DNA of 44,334 nt, from assembly GCA_910588635.1 (NCBI GenBank), contig CAJUPW010000025.1:1-44334 (forward strand), written 5' to 3'. This document shows positions 32,983 through 40,821 of the stretch, in pieces; positions within the stretch are counted from its first letter, which is position 1; every line of letters starts with the position of its first letter. The position numbers and the translations under genes were made by a program. A model generated the notes under the pieces. It searched no databases. It was given only the letters and a program-made list of their open reading frames with translations, and was not told the origin of the DNA. This DNA is from an uncultured Oscillospiraceae bacterium (GTDB taxonomy: Bacteria > Bacillota > Clostridia > Oscillospirales > Oscillospiraceae).

Positions 32983-34458
32983 ATGGTGAATCAAGACGCC
33001 GCCCAGAAGTTTGTGAAACAGGGGCTGACCTTTGACGACGTACTGCTCATCCCCGCGGCCAGCGACGTGCTGCCCGCTGATATCGACCTTCGGACCCGGC
33101 TGACCAAAAAAATCAGGCTGAACATCCCCTTGATGAGCGCCGCCATGGACACCGTTACGGAGTACCGCATGGCCATCGCCATCGCCCGTGAGGGGGGCAT
33201 CGGCATCATCCATAAAAATATGTCCATCAGCCAGCAGGCCGAGCAGGTGGATATGGTGAAGCGGTCGGAGAACGGCGTCATCACCAACCCCTTCTGGCTG
33301 GCCCCCGGCCACACCCTTCAGGAGGCCGACGATCTGATGGCCAAATTCCGCATTTCCGGCGTACCCATCTGCGACAACGGCAGGCTGATCGGCATCATCA
33401 CCAACCGGGACATGAAGTTTGAGACCGACATGACGGTGCTTATCGACCATGTGATGACCAAGGACAACCTGGTCACCGCCCCCGAGGGCACCACTCTGGC
33501 TCAGGCCAAGGAGATTCTTCGCAGGCACAAGATCGAGAAGCTGCCCATTGTGGACGAGGAGTTCCGGCTCAAGGGCCTCATCACCATCAAAGACATCGAG
33601 AAGGCGGAGGTCTATCCCAACTCCGCCCGTGACGAGAAGGGCCGGCTGCTGGTGGGCGCCGCCATCGGCGCCACCGCCGACGTGCTGGACCGTGTGGCCG
33701 CTCTCACCGACGCGGGGGCCGACGTGCTCACCCTGGACTCAGCCCACGGCCACACCCAGAACGTGCTGGAGACCGTCAAGCGCATCAAGGCCCTGTACCC
33801 TGATGTCCAGCTGATCGCCGGCAACGTGGCCACCGCCGATGGGTGTAAAGCCCTCATCGAGGCGGGCGCCGACTGCGTCAAGATCGGCATCGGCCCCGGT
33901 TCCATCTGCACCACCCGCGTGGTGGCCGGCATCGGCGTGCCGCAGATCACCGCTATCTACGACGCCGCCCGGGTGGCCGCCCAGTACGACATCCCCATCA
34001 TCGCCGACGGCGGCGTGAAGTTCTCCGGCGACATCGCCAAGGCCATCGCGGCCGGCGGCGACGTGGTCATGCTGGGCTCTCTGCTGGCTGGGTGCGAGGA
34101 GTCCCCTGGCGAGACAGAAATTTTCCAGGGCCGCCAGTTCAAGGTCTACCGGGGCATGGGTTCCCTGGCCGCCATGAGCAAGGGCTCCAAGGACCGCTAC
34201 TTCCAGGAGTCCAACAAAAAGCTGGTCCCCGAGGGTGTGGAGGGCCGGGTCCCCTACAAGGGAGGGGTTGGCGAGACCATCTACCAGCTCATGGGCGGCC
34301 TGCGGGCCGGTATGGGCTACACCGGCTGCCACAACATTCCCGAGCTTCAGTCCAAGGCCCAGTTCATGCAGATTACCGCCGCCGGCCTGAAGGAGTCCCA
34401 TCCCCACGACATCTATATCACCAAAGAGGCCCCCAACTACACCATCAGCCCCAACTGA
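32983..34458 (+). CDS. guaB: inosine-5'-monophosphate dehydrogenase
   Basis: Oxidises IMP to XMP with NAD+, the committed step to guanine nucleotides. 491 residues. The TIM barrel is split by two CBS domains (about 95-210: MAKFRISGVPICDNGRLIGI and HKIEKLPIVDEEFRLKGLI), which usually bind purine nucleotides for control. The catalytic Cys309 is in GIGPGSICTTRV; the flap YRGMGSLAAM and DGGVKFSGDIAKAIA are intact. ATG 32983 follows AAAAGGAGA; an upstream in-frame start at 32923 coincides with the -35 box and is excluded. Monocistronic between its own promoter and two terminators. Confidence 0.98.
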   Translation: MVNQDAAQKFVKQGLTFDDVLLIPAASDVLPADIDLRTRLTKKIRLNIPLMSAAMDTVTEYRMAIAIAREGGIGIIHKNMSISQQAEQVDMVKRSENGVITNPFWLAPGHTLQEADDLMAKFRISGVPICDNGRLIGIITNRDMKFETDMTVLIDHVMTKDNLVTAPEGTTLAQAKEILRRHKIEKLPIVDEEFRLKGLITIKDIEKAEVYPNSARDEKGRLLVGAAIGATADVLDRVAALTDAGADVLTLDSAHGHTQNVLETVKRIKALYPDVQLIAGNVATADGCKALIEAGADCVKIGIGPGSICTTRVVAGIGVPQITAIYDAARVAAQYDIPIIADGGVKFSGDIAKAIAAGGDVVMLGSLLAGCEESPGETEIFQGRQFKVYRGMGSLAAMSKGSKDRYFQESNKKLVPEGVEGRVPYKGGVGETIYQLMGGLRAGMGYTGCHNIPELQSKAQFMQITAAGLKESHPHDIYITKEAPNYTISPN

Positions 34459-34487
34459 GGTTTTAACGCAAGAGCATCATTTTTCTC

Positions 34488-34516
34488 TACTTCCCCGCCT
34501 GACCGGCGGGGAAGTA
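34488..34516 (+). terminator. first terminator after guaB
   Basis: A 12-bp perfect stem TACTTCCCCGCC (34488-34499) / GGCGGGGAAGTA (34505-34516), 5-base loop, followed by CTATTTTCC. Confidence 0.75.
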
Positions 34517-34539
34517 CTATTTTCCGGTTGAGCCGGCAA

Positions 34540-34572
34540 AAAGGCCCTGAGCGGTGCTCAGGGCCTTTCTTT
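34540..34572 (+). terminator. second terminator after guaB
   Basis: A 13-bp perfect stem AAAGGCCCTGAGC (34540-34552), loop GGT, GCTCAGGGCCTTT (34556-34568), then CTTTCT. Tandem terminators insulate guaB from the locus that follows. Confidence 0.85.
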
Positions 34573-34643
34573 CTGCCCGCGGCCGGATATTCAGCAAAGT
34601 GGGCCGCCTGATTAAATTTTGTGCACTCCCTCTCAAGTGTCTA

Positions 34644-34672
34644 TTGAAGGCGGGGAGGTCCGCCTTTACAAT
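34644..34672 (+). promoter_or_regulatory. promoter with operator-like inverted repeat filling the spacer
   Basis: TTGAAG (34644-34649), 17-base spacer, TACAAT (34667-34672). The spacer is almost entirely the inverted repeat AAGGCGG (34647-34653), GGAGGT, CCGCCTT (34660-34666). A repressor bound there would block RNA polymerase. A TetR regulator is encoded at the far end of the locus and is a candidate, not shown. Confidence 0.6.
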
Positions 34673-34689
34673 CGGCTTAATCAAGAGGC

Positions 34690-34704
34690 GCCAGACAGTC
34701 TGGC
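34690..34704. promoter_or_regulatory. second palindrome in the leader
   Basis: GCCAGACAGTCTGGC, a perfect 7-1-7 inverted repeat just after the expected transcription start (about 34679). It may be a second operator or an RNA hairpin; it differs in sequence from the repeat in the promoter spacer. Confidence 0.4.
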
Positions 34705-34731
34705 CGCCGAAACAATCAGGAGGAGTGCTTT

Positions 34732-37368
34732 ATGTATCATCGTAAACAAACCCTGGCCCTGACTCTGGCTGTGCTGATGACGGCGGCCAGCGCCATTCCG
34801 GCCAGCGCCGCCCCCATCGACAGCGGCGTTGTCCCCACCTATGACGAGGCCTATTACGCCACCCTGGACTACTACGGAAACCTGTTGGAGGGCAGCGTGG
34901 TCAAGAGCTACGCCCTCAACGGAGCCGACCGCCTCACCGACTACGGCGTCTACGACGAGGTGGTCAACCTCACTGACAGCGCCCCCGTCACCCTGGGGGA
35001 GGGGACGGCCAGCTTCCAGTTCAGCCAGACACCTGGCCACTTCTACTTCGAGGGAAAGACCGGGACTCCCTTCCGGAACCTGCCCTGGACCGTCACCCTA
35101 CGGTACACCCTCAACGGCGTCCCCATTCGGGCGGAGGAGCTGGCGGGGCAGAAGGGAGTGGTGGAGATCGCGATGGACGTGGTGCCCAACAGGGGCGCCA
35201 GCGCCTATGCCAGGTACAACTACACCCTGGAGGCCATGGCCATGTTCAATCAGGACGACATCCTGTCTCTGGAGGCACCCGGCGCTCAGGTGCAGCTGGT
35301 GGGCAACCTGCGCACCGTACTGTTCATGTGCCTGCCTGGGGAGGAGCAGCACTTCACCATTCGAGTGGGCAGTGACGACTTCTCCTTTGACGGCATGACC
35401 ATCCTGATGGTGCCCGCCACCCTGAGCCAGCTTCAGGAGATTGCCAAGCTGAGCCAGCGCAAGGACGACCTGGAAAAGGATTATAAGGCCCTGTCCGGCA
35501 GCCTGGACGCCCTGCTGGACGCCCTGAACGACGTGCAGGACGGCCTGAACGCCTCCGCCAGCGGCCTGGACCGGCTTGACACCGCCCGGGGCACCATCTC
35601 CGCCGGGAAGAATACGCTCTACGGCGACGCGGGCGTTCTGCGAGGCGATTTATCCAACATCGCCGACCTGCTGGAGCCGGTGGAGCAGCGGGCCCTGGCC
35701 CTGAGCCAGACAATCACCGGCTCCAAGGCCGTTCTCAATGAGATGGCGGATACGGCTGTGTCTCTCCAGACCCAGCTGAAGGAGCTGGAGGATGCTCTGG
35801 AGGGGCTGGAGGACGGGTCCGGCGACGTGCGCCGGGTCGTTCGTGGGCTGGCGGACATGAAGAGCAGCCTGCGCTCCCTCCAGCACGCTCTGGGGGATAC
35901 CCATATCGGCAGCGGCGGCGGCGGCTCCACCTCCATGACCGCCACGGTAAATCAGGTCAAAAGCGTTCACGCGGTCTATGAGAGCACGGGAGACGCCTTC
36001 CTGGCCGGTATGCTGAAACTGAGCGGAAAGACGGCCACAGTGGAAGAAGTGAGGGGGCTCCAGAGGATACCGGATCTGGAAACTTTTAAGCAGGCCCAGG
36101 CGGCGGGCGCCACCGGAAGCGCCACAGAGGAGGACTGGAAGAGCGCCAAGGCGCTGGAGCAGATGGAAGCCGCCAAGGGAGGCATGAGCTTCCAGAAATT
36201 CTGTGAGCAGCTGCCCGGTGTGGACAAGGATACCGCCAAGCAGATGAACGACCTTTGGACGGTCTACAGCAGCGGACCGGTGGAACAGACCGCCTCAGAA
36301 CCCGCCGGGCAGGCGGAGACGGCGGAGGAGACCCCGGACGCCTCTTCGGCGGAGACGGAGGAGGAGACCCTGGACGCCTCTTCGGCGGAGACGTCTGCCG
36401 CCGGACTGGCCCTCACCGGCCGGTTTGGAGTGGGAAGAGGAATCATGGCCGGCGCACTGGCAGGCGGCAGCATCTATCTGGATGCTGCCGAGATGCCCAG
36501 CGAGGCTGCCCCGGCCCCTACAAATGCCCCCGCTTCGGACAGCACTTCAACCCCCTCGGCCGATCCGGCTCCGGACAGCACTCCGGCCCCCTCGACAGAT
36601 CCGGCTCCGGACAGCACTCCGGCCCCCTCGGCCGATCCGGCTCCGGACAGCACTCCGGCCCCCTCGGCCGATCCGACTCCGGACAGCACTCCAGCCCCCT
36701 CGACAGATTCGACGGCGACAGATTCGACGGCGGGCGGCAGTGCGGCTTCCGATGAGAGCCAGACCGTGGGAGGAGCGGCGGTGGACCTGATCGTAGGCGG
36801 TCTGGATAACGCCATGAGTCAGGCCAACGCCAGGATCAACGCCATCCAGAGCGAGCTGAACAGCACGCTCAACAAGATCGCCCGGCCCACCGGCCGAGTG
36901 GTGGGGGAGCTGGCCGACCTGTGCGACGACGTGGACAGCCTGGTGTACCTGATCGACCATGCGGAGGACCTGGCAGCTGCTGTGCGGCAGTCCTCGGGAA
37001 AGATACAGAGCATTCTGGGCAGTATAGGTGACCTGCAGGCCGTTTTGAACGAATATGAGCCTATCCTCCAGGAAGGGATTGCCAACATGGGCGCTCTGAG
37101 CACCTCGGCGTCCACCTCCCTCCGGAACCTGGAGACCTTGCTGGCCGACGCCGAGACGCTGATGAAAACCTCTGGAAACCAGCTGGACGACGGCACCCGT
37201 CAGGCCCTTCGGGGGCTGTCCGCCACCTTGCGGCAGACCGCCAAGGCCATGGCCGCCACCAGTGATGTGCGGGATGCCAAGGCCACCATCAACAGCATCA
37301 TCGAGGACACTTGGAATGAATACACCGGCGATATCAACAACATCCTGATGATGGACGCCGAGGCCTAG
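34732..37368 (+). CDS. exported coiled-coil protein, probable partner of the MMPL transporter (ends at an in-frame amber)
   Basis: 878 residues to the first stop. A signal peptide (1-26, cleavage after ASA) opens it. A beta-rich domain follows (about 35-225), then long helices rich in Leu/Asp/Ala (about 235-360, 780-870) of the YhgE-like kind that accompany MMPL transporters in Firmicutes. A low-complexity Pro/Ser/Thr/Ala/Asp linker with tandem 12-residue repeats spans about 515-690. The TAG at 37366 interrupts a frame that stays open and protein-like for 68 further codons to 37575, so the natural protein was probably 947 codons long. The transporter gene starts 14 bases after that second stop. 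Function unknown; envelope assembly or export is likely. Confidence 0.85.
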   Translation: MYHRKQTLALTLAVLMTAASAIPASAAPIDSGVVPTYDEAYYATLDYYGNLLEGSVVKSYALNGADRLTDYGVYDEVVNLTDSAPVTLGEGTASFQFSQTPGHFYFEGKTGTPFRNLPWTVTLRYTLNGVPIRAEELAGQKGVVEIAMDVVPNRGASAYARYNYTLEAMAMFNQDDILSLEAPGAQVQLVGNLRTVLFMCLPGEEQHFTIRVGSDDFSFDGMTILMVPATLSQLQEIAKLSQRKDDLEKDYKALSGSLDALLDALNDVQDGLNASASGLDRLDTARGTISAGKNTLYGDAGVLRGDLSNIADLLEPVEQRALALSQTITGSKAVLNEMADTAVSLQTQLKELEDALEGLEDGSGDVRRVVRGLADMKSSLRSLQHALGDTHIGSGGGGSTSMTATVNQVKSVHAVYESTGDAFLAGMLKLSGKTATVEEVRGLQRIPDLETFKQAQAAGATGSATEEDWKSAKALEQMEAAKGGMSFQKFCEQLPGVDKDTAKQMNDLWTVYSSGPVEQTASEPAGQAETAEETPDASSAETEEETLDASSAETSAAGLALTGRFGVGRGIMAGALAGGSIYLDAAEMPSEAAPAPTNAPASDSTSTPSADPAPDSTPAPSTDPAPDSTPAPSADPAPDSTPAPSADPTPDSTPAPSTDSTATDSTAGGSAASDESQTVGGAAVDLIVGGLDNAMSQANARINAIQSELNSTLNKIARPTGRVVGELADLCDDVDSLVYLIDHAEDLAAAVRQSSGKIQSILGSIGDLQAVLNEYEPILQEGIANMGALSTSASTSLRNLETLLADAETLMKTSGNQLDDGTRQALRGLSATLRQTAKAMAATSDVRDAKATINSIIEDTWNEYTGDINNILMMDAEA
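36562..36705 (+). repeat. tandem 36-base repeat encoding DPAPDSTPAPSA
   Basis: Four full copies of a 36-base unit encode DPAPDSTPAPS(A/T) (the last reads DPTPDS), flanked by degenerate partial copies. Just upstream (about 36319-36390) another 36-base stretch encoding EETPDASSAETE is duplicated. Such in-frame repeats change length by slippage and form a flexible, wall-spanning linker. Confidence 0.85.
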
Positions 37369-37575
37369 GCAGTCTCCCTCACCGACCCCCGGAACCCGGC
37401 CCCCTCCAGCGTGCAGATATTGATTCGTACCCAGGAGATCAAGGAGCAGGAACCGGAGCTGACTGCGGCCACGCTGGCGGTCTCCGCCGACGGCGGTCAG
37501 ACCACCACCTTCTGGGGGAGGGTAGCCCAGATGTTCAAGGATTTCTGGAAAGCTGTCACTGGCATCTTTCATTGA
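37369..37575 (+). pseudogene. in-frame 3' extension of the exported protein beyond an amber codon
   Basis: Past TAG 37366-37368 the same frame continues without a stop to TGA 37573-37575. It encodes 68 residues: a strand-rich piece (AVSLTDPRNPAPSSVQILIR), an acidic Thr/Ala stretch, and an amphipathic C-terminal helix (FWGRVAQMFKDFWKAVTGIF). No ribosome site or start codon supports a separate gene. A single C-to-T change (CAG to TAG) would explain it. It could equally be a sequencing error or a read-through site. Confidence 0.6.
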
Positions 37576-37589
37576 AAGGGGAATGACCT

Positions 37590-39701
37590 ATGGTGGAAAA
37601 AATTGCCCATAAGCTGACCCGAAAACCCAAACTGGTGGCACTTATCGCGGTGCTGCTGCTCATTCCGTCCGCCTTGGGCTATGTGGGCACTCGGGTCAAC
37701 TATGATATCCTCACCTATCTGCCCCAGGACCTGGAGTCCTCCCAGGGGGAGCGGCTGCTGGAGGAGCCCTTTCACATGGCGGCCACCAGTATGCTCATCG
37801 TAGAAAACATGCCGGCGGCCTACACCAACGATCTGGTCAATGAGATCAAAAAGGTGCCCAACGTGTCCAACGCCGTGTGGCTTTCCAACACCGTAGGCAT
37901 CCAAATCCCCGTTGACTTCATTCCGGCCAATCTGCGGGATATGTTTTACGCCGGGGACGCCACCATGGTGATCGTCCAGTATGGCAAGTCGGGGGCCGAC
38001 GAGGAGACCATGGAGGCGATCCAGGCGGTCCGGGACATCTGCAATGAAAAGTGCTTCCTGGCCGGCTTTTCAGTGGTCATTAAGGATACCAAGGACCTGG
38101 TGGACCGGGAGCTGCCCGTCTATGTGGGTCTGGCGGTGCTGCTGTCCCTCATCGCCATGTCCCTGACCATGGAGTCTACTGTGCTGCCCTTTGTCTTTCT
38201 GGCCAGCATCGGCATGGCCATCGTCTACAACTTCGGCACCAACATCTTCCTGGGGCAGATATCCTACATCACCCAGGCCATCGCAGCCGTCCTCCAACTG
38301 GGGGTCACCATGGATTACTCCATCTTTCTCTACCACCGCTACCAGGAGGAGAAGACCAACTATGAGGACAAGCGGGACGCCATGACCCAGGCCATTGTGG
38401 CCGCCTTCACCTCTCTGTCCGGCTCCAGCCTGACCACCATCGCCGGCTTTATCGCCCTGTGCTTTATGCGACTCACCCTGGGCCGGGACATCGGCATCGT
38501 CATGGCAAAGGGGGTGGTGCTGGGGGTAGCCACCGTTATCCTGGTGCTGCCTGCCCTTCTGCTCCTGTTTGACAAGCAGATTGAGAAGCACAGGCACCGC
38601 AGTCTGCTGCCCGACTTTTCCGGCGTTAACCGCTGGGTGATCCGGCGCCGGCGCTGGCTTGTGGCCCTGTTCCTGCTGCTGTTCCCGCCGGCACTGTACG
38701 CCCAGTCCCACGCCGGGGTGTACTACAAGCTGGACGAGGCCTTGCCTCAGGATATGGACTCCATCGTGGCCAACAACAAGCTGAAGGACGAGTTTGACAT
38801 GGCCGTATCCCACTTTGTTCTGCTCCGGGACGACCTGTCCGCCACCGATCTCAACCGCATGGAGGAGGCCGTCAAGGAGGTGGACGGGGTCACCTCCGTA
38901 CTGTCCTACCACTCCATGCTGGGTTCCGGAATCCCGGACTTCTTTATTCCGGAGGATGTGAGGAACATGGTAAAGCAGGGGGGGTGGCAGATGATGATGG
39001 TCAACTCGGAGTACGCCACCGCCTCTGACCAGGTGTCTCGGCAGCTCAGGGAGCTGAACGCCATCGTAAAATCCTATGACCCGGGCGCTCTGATTACCGG
39101 CGAGGCCGCCCTCACCGATGATCTGATCTCCACTTCCGCGGTGGACTTCCAGGTGACCAACTACATCTCTATTGCGGCCATTCTCCTCATTGTGGCCTGG
39201 GTGTTCCGGTCGGTGTCCATGCCCGTGGTGCTGGTGGCGGCCATTGAGCTGGCCATCTTCATCAACCAGGGCATCCCCTATTTCACCGGAACAGTAATCC
39301 CATTTGTATCCCCCACCATCATCGGCTGCGTTCAGCTGGGAGCCACGGTGGACTACGCAATTCTGCTGGCCACCCGCTTCCGGGAGGAGCTGCAGAGCGG
39401 GAAGGACAGGATGGAAGCCATCGCCATCGCCGCCACCGCCTCCGACGGCTCCATCATTACCAGCTCCCTGGTCATGTTCTGCGCCACTCTGGGGGTGGGG
39501 CTTATCTCGGAGATCGAGATTATCAGCTCCATCTGCACCATGCTGGCCAGGGGCGCCCTCATCTCCGCCCTGGTGAGCATCTTCCTTATGCCGGCGGTAC
39601 TGTGCGTCTGCGAGCCCCTGTTTCAGAAGACCAGCCGGGGCTGGCGGAAAGCCGTCCCCGTCAAGGAACACAAGCTCCGCCGTATCGCCCACGCCTCCTG
39701 A
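37590..39701 (+). CDS. MMPL/RND family transporter
   Basis: 703 residues, an RND-superfamily membrane protein of the MMPL type, which moves lipids or other hydrophobic substrates using the proton gradient. Two equal halves each have one helix, a large outer loop, and about five helices: first half ALIAVLLLIPSALGYVG then 195-345, second half starting near 360 (WLVALFLLLFPPAL). The proton-relay type Asp-Tyr pairs occur in both halves: GVTMDYSIFLYHRYQEE and GATVDYAILLATRFREE. ATG 37590 follows GAAAGGGG by about 10 bases and lies 14 bases after the extended frame of the exported protein, so the two form an operon. Substrate unknown. Confidence 0.93.
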   Translation: MVEKIAHKLTRKPKLVALIAVLLLIPSALGYVGTRVNYDILTYLPQDLESSQGERLLEEPFHMAATSMLIVENMPAAYTNDLVNEIKKVPNVSNAVWLSNTVGIQIPVDFIPANLRDMFYAGDATMVIVQYGKSGADEETMEAIQAVRDICNEKCFLAGFSVVIKDTKDLVDRELPVYVGLAVLLSLIAMSLTMESTVLPFVFLASIGMAIVYNFGTNIFLGQISYITQAIAAVLQLGVTMDYSIFLYHRYQEEKTNYEDKRDAMTQAIVAAFTSLSGSSLTTIAGFIALCFMRLTLGRDIGIVMAKGVVLGVATVILVLPALLLLFDKQIEKHRHRSLLPDFSGVNRWVIRRRRWLVALFLLLFPPALYAQSHAGVYYKLDEALPQDMDSIVANNKLKDEFDMAVSHFVLLRDDLSATDLNRMEEAVKEVDGVTSVLSYHSMLGSGIPDFFIPEDVRNMVKQGGWQMMMVNSEYATASDQVSRQLRELNAIVKSYDPGALITGEAALTDDLISTSAVDFQVTNYISIAAILLIVAWVFRSVSMPVVLVAAIELAIFINQGIPYFTGTVIPFVSPTIIGCVQLGATVDYAILLATRFREELQSGKDRMEAIAIAATASDGSIITSSLVMFCATLGVGLISEIEIISSICTMLARGALISALVSIFLMPAVLCVCEPLFQKTSRGWRKAVPVKEHKLRRIAHAS

Positions 39702-39705
39702 CAGA

Positions 39706-39742
39706 AAATGCCCCGTGTCCCGGTTCGGGTCACGGGGCGTCT
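39706..39742. terminator. hairpin between the convergent MMPL and TetR genes
   Basis: GCCCCGTG (39710-39717) pairs with CACGGGGC (39731-39738), with inner CCC/GGG pairing. The T-run is poor on both strands, so efficiency is uncertain. Confidence 0.55.
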
Positions 39743-39744
39743 GT

Positions 39745-40281
39745 TCAGATATGGGCAGCGCCATTCTGCCAGCCCAGATGTAGGGCAACCTGGTGGAAAT
39801 AAGCGGAGACATCGTCCTTCATGCCGGTGTTCAGCCAGTCGATGATGTGCCCGAAACAGGCGCATTTGTGATAGCGAATCAGTATCTGCTTCCTTTCCGG
39901 CTCTTGGTCGGCAAAGGCGGTGTCTATGTATGTGGTCACCACATAGCGGCAGACATCAATAAGGTAGCGCTCAAAGACATCCCGGCTCAAAGAATTGAAG
40001 ATGTGAAGCACCGCCCGCTTGTGATCCAGGACAAAGTCCAGTGCCGCGTCGAAGCTGTCCTCTATGGAATCAATGGTGGGGTGATCGGACATCAGCGCCT
40101 GGACCCGCTCGGCGATGACCTCCTCCAGGAGGGCGGGCAGGTCCTGATAGTGGTAGTAGAAGGAATTGCGGTTGATGCCGCAGGCCTCCACAATGTCCTT
40201 TACGGTGATCTTGTTCAGGGGACGCTCGTCCAGCAGTTCAATGAAGGTTTCTTTAATGGCTTTTTTTGTAAAATTGGGCAT
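39745..40281 (-). CDS. TetR/AcrR family transcriptional regulator
   Basis: 178 residues. The N-terminal HTH is at about 8-52 (AIKETFIELLDERPLNKITV, then DIVEACGINRNSFYYHYQDL). The C-terminal ligand domain is helical and holds a Cys pair (HKCACFGH). ATG 40281 is chosen because GGAGGG lies 7 bases upstream; the ATG at 40296 precedes that site. It is convergent with the MMPL operon and downstream of ymxH on the same strand (44 bases), so probably cotranscribed with it. It may repress the MMPL locus through the inverted repeat at 34647-34666 (inference). Confidence 0.92.
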   Translation of the reverse strand: MPNFTKKAIKETFIELLDERPLNKITVKDIVEACGINRNSFYYHYQDLPALLEEVIAERVQALMSDHPTIDSIEDSFDAALDFVLDHKRAVLHIFNSLSRDVFERYLIDVCRYVVTTYIDTAFADQEPERKQILIRYHKCACFGHIIDWLNTGMKDDVSAYFHQVALHLGWQNGAAHI

Positions 40282-40325
40282 CAAATCACCCTCCATTACA
40301 TCTAAAAATTGTCTGTAAATACCGG

Positions 40326-40571
40326 CTAGCCGGGTTGTGCCCGGGCCACAAGGATAATGTCCTCCCCGAAGCGGCTGATGGCGTCCCAGGGGATGTATTT
40401 ATCCTCCTCCCGGCCCAGCAGGCCGAACAGGCGCCGACGGCCAGGGACGACCAGGGCCTTTACCTGGCCGGTCTCCAGGTCGATCTCTATATCCCCCGCG
40501 TAGCCGTACCGGGTCCCGTCCTCCACGCTGATAACCTCTTTATACCGCAGATCCGCAATTCTGGTATCCAT
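40326..40571 (-). CDS. YlmC/YmxH family sporulation protein
   Basis: 81 residues with a single PRC-barrel beta domain: LRYKEVISVEDGTRYGYAGD, then IEIDLETGQVKALVVPG and YIPWDAISRFGEDIILV. This small family is found in spore formers; its biochemical role is not established. ATG 40571 has GGAGGGG 6-7 bases upstream, whereas an ATG two codons earlier touches that site. It has its own TTGACA promoter, and TetR follows 44 bases later. The stop overlaps the palindrome CCGGCTAGCCGG (40322-40333). Confidence 0.9.
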   Translation of the reverse strand: MDTRIADLRYKEVISVEDGTRYGYAGDIEIDLETGQVKALVVPGRRRLFGLLGREEDKYIPWDAISRFGEDIILVARAQPG

Positions 40572-40652
40572 GTCCATCCCCTCCGAGCTGTTCCTCAATC
40601 CAGCATATGCGGGGGAGGGGATGTCCTATACGGGGCGCTCCGGGCGAAAAGG

Positions 40653-40671
40653 TTGTCATTTGTTGTCATTT
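40653..40671. repeat. direct repeat in the ymxH leader
   Basis: TTGTCATTT occurs at 40653-40661 and 40663-40671, a 10-base period that places both on the same DNA face. A partial third copy (TTGTCAAAT, 40694-40702) includes the ymxH -35 box. Possible regulator site for ymxH-tetR. Confidence 0.4.
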
Positions 40672-40700
40672 AGTCTAACATATCCCGTTTTGATTGTCAA
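40672..40700 (-). promoter_or_regulatory. ymxH-tetR promoter
   Basis: On the minus strand TTGACA (40700-40695, consensus), 17-base spacer, TAGACT (40677-40672). It lies about 100 bases upstream of the ymxH start. The rest of 40703-40821 holds an AGGAAAA/TTTTCCT inverted repeat (40726-40732, 40749-40755) and no gene. Confidence 0.65.
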
Positions 40701-40821
40701 ATGGGAGGGGGCCGTGCCTGGGTTAAGGAAAACTTCATGAAATCTTAATTTTCCTCCTACTTTGACCTTAAAGAAGCTCTGTTATCCTCATGGACAGAGA
40801 AAACGAGAGGAGGAGCGGGAT

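Noticed and set aside
36540..36720. CRISPR-like array
   Set aside because: Repeat units are contiguous with no unique spacers, and they keep the reading frame of the exported protein.
37366..37368. Pyrrolysine decoding of the amber codon
   Set aside because: No pyl genes or methylamine methyltransferases are in the window, and the protein family is not known to use pyrrolysine. Nonsense mutation or read-through is simpler.
40762..40788. TTGACC / TATCCT as promoter of the glycosyltransferase gene
   Set aside because: The gap is only 15 bases and the -10 box is poor. Kept out of the feature list.
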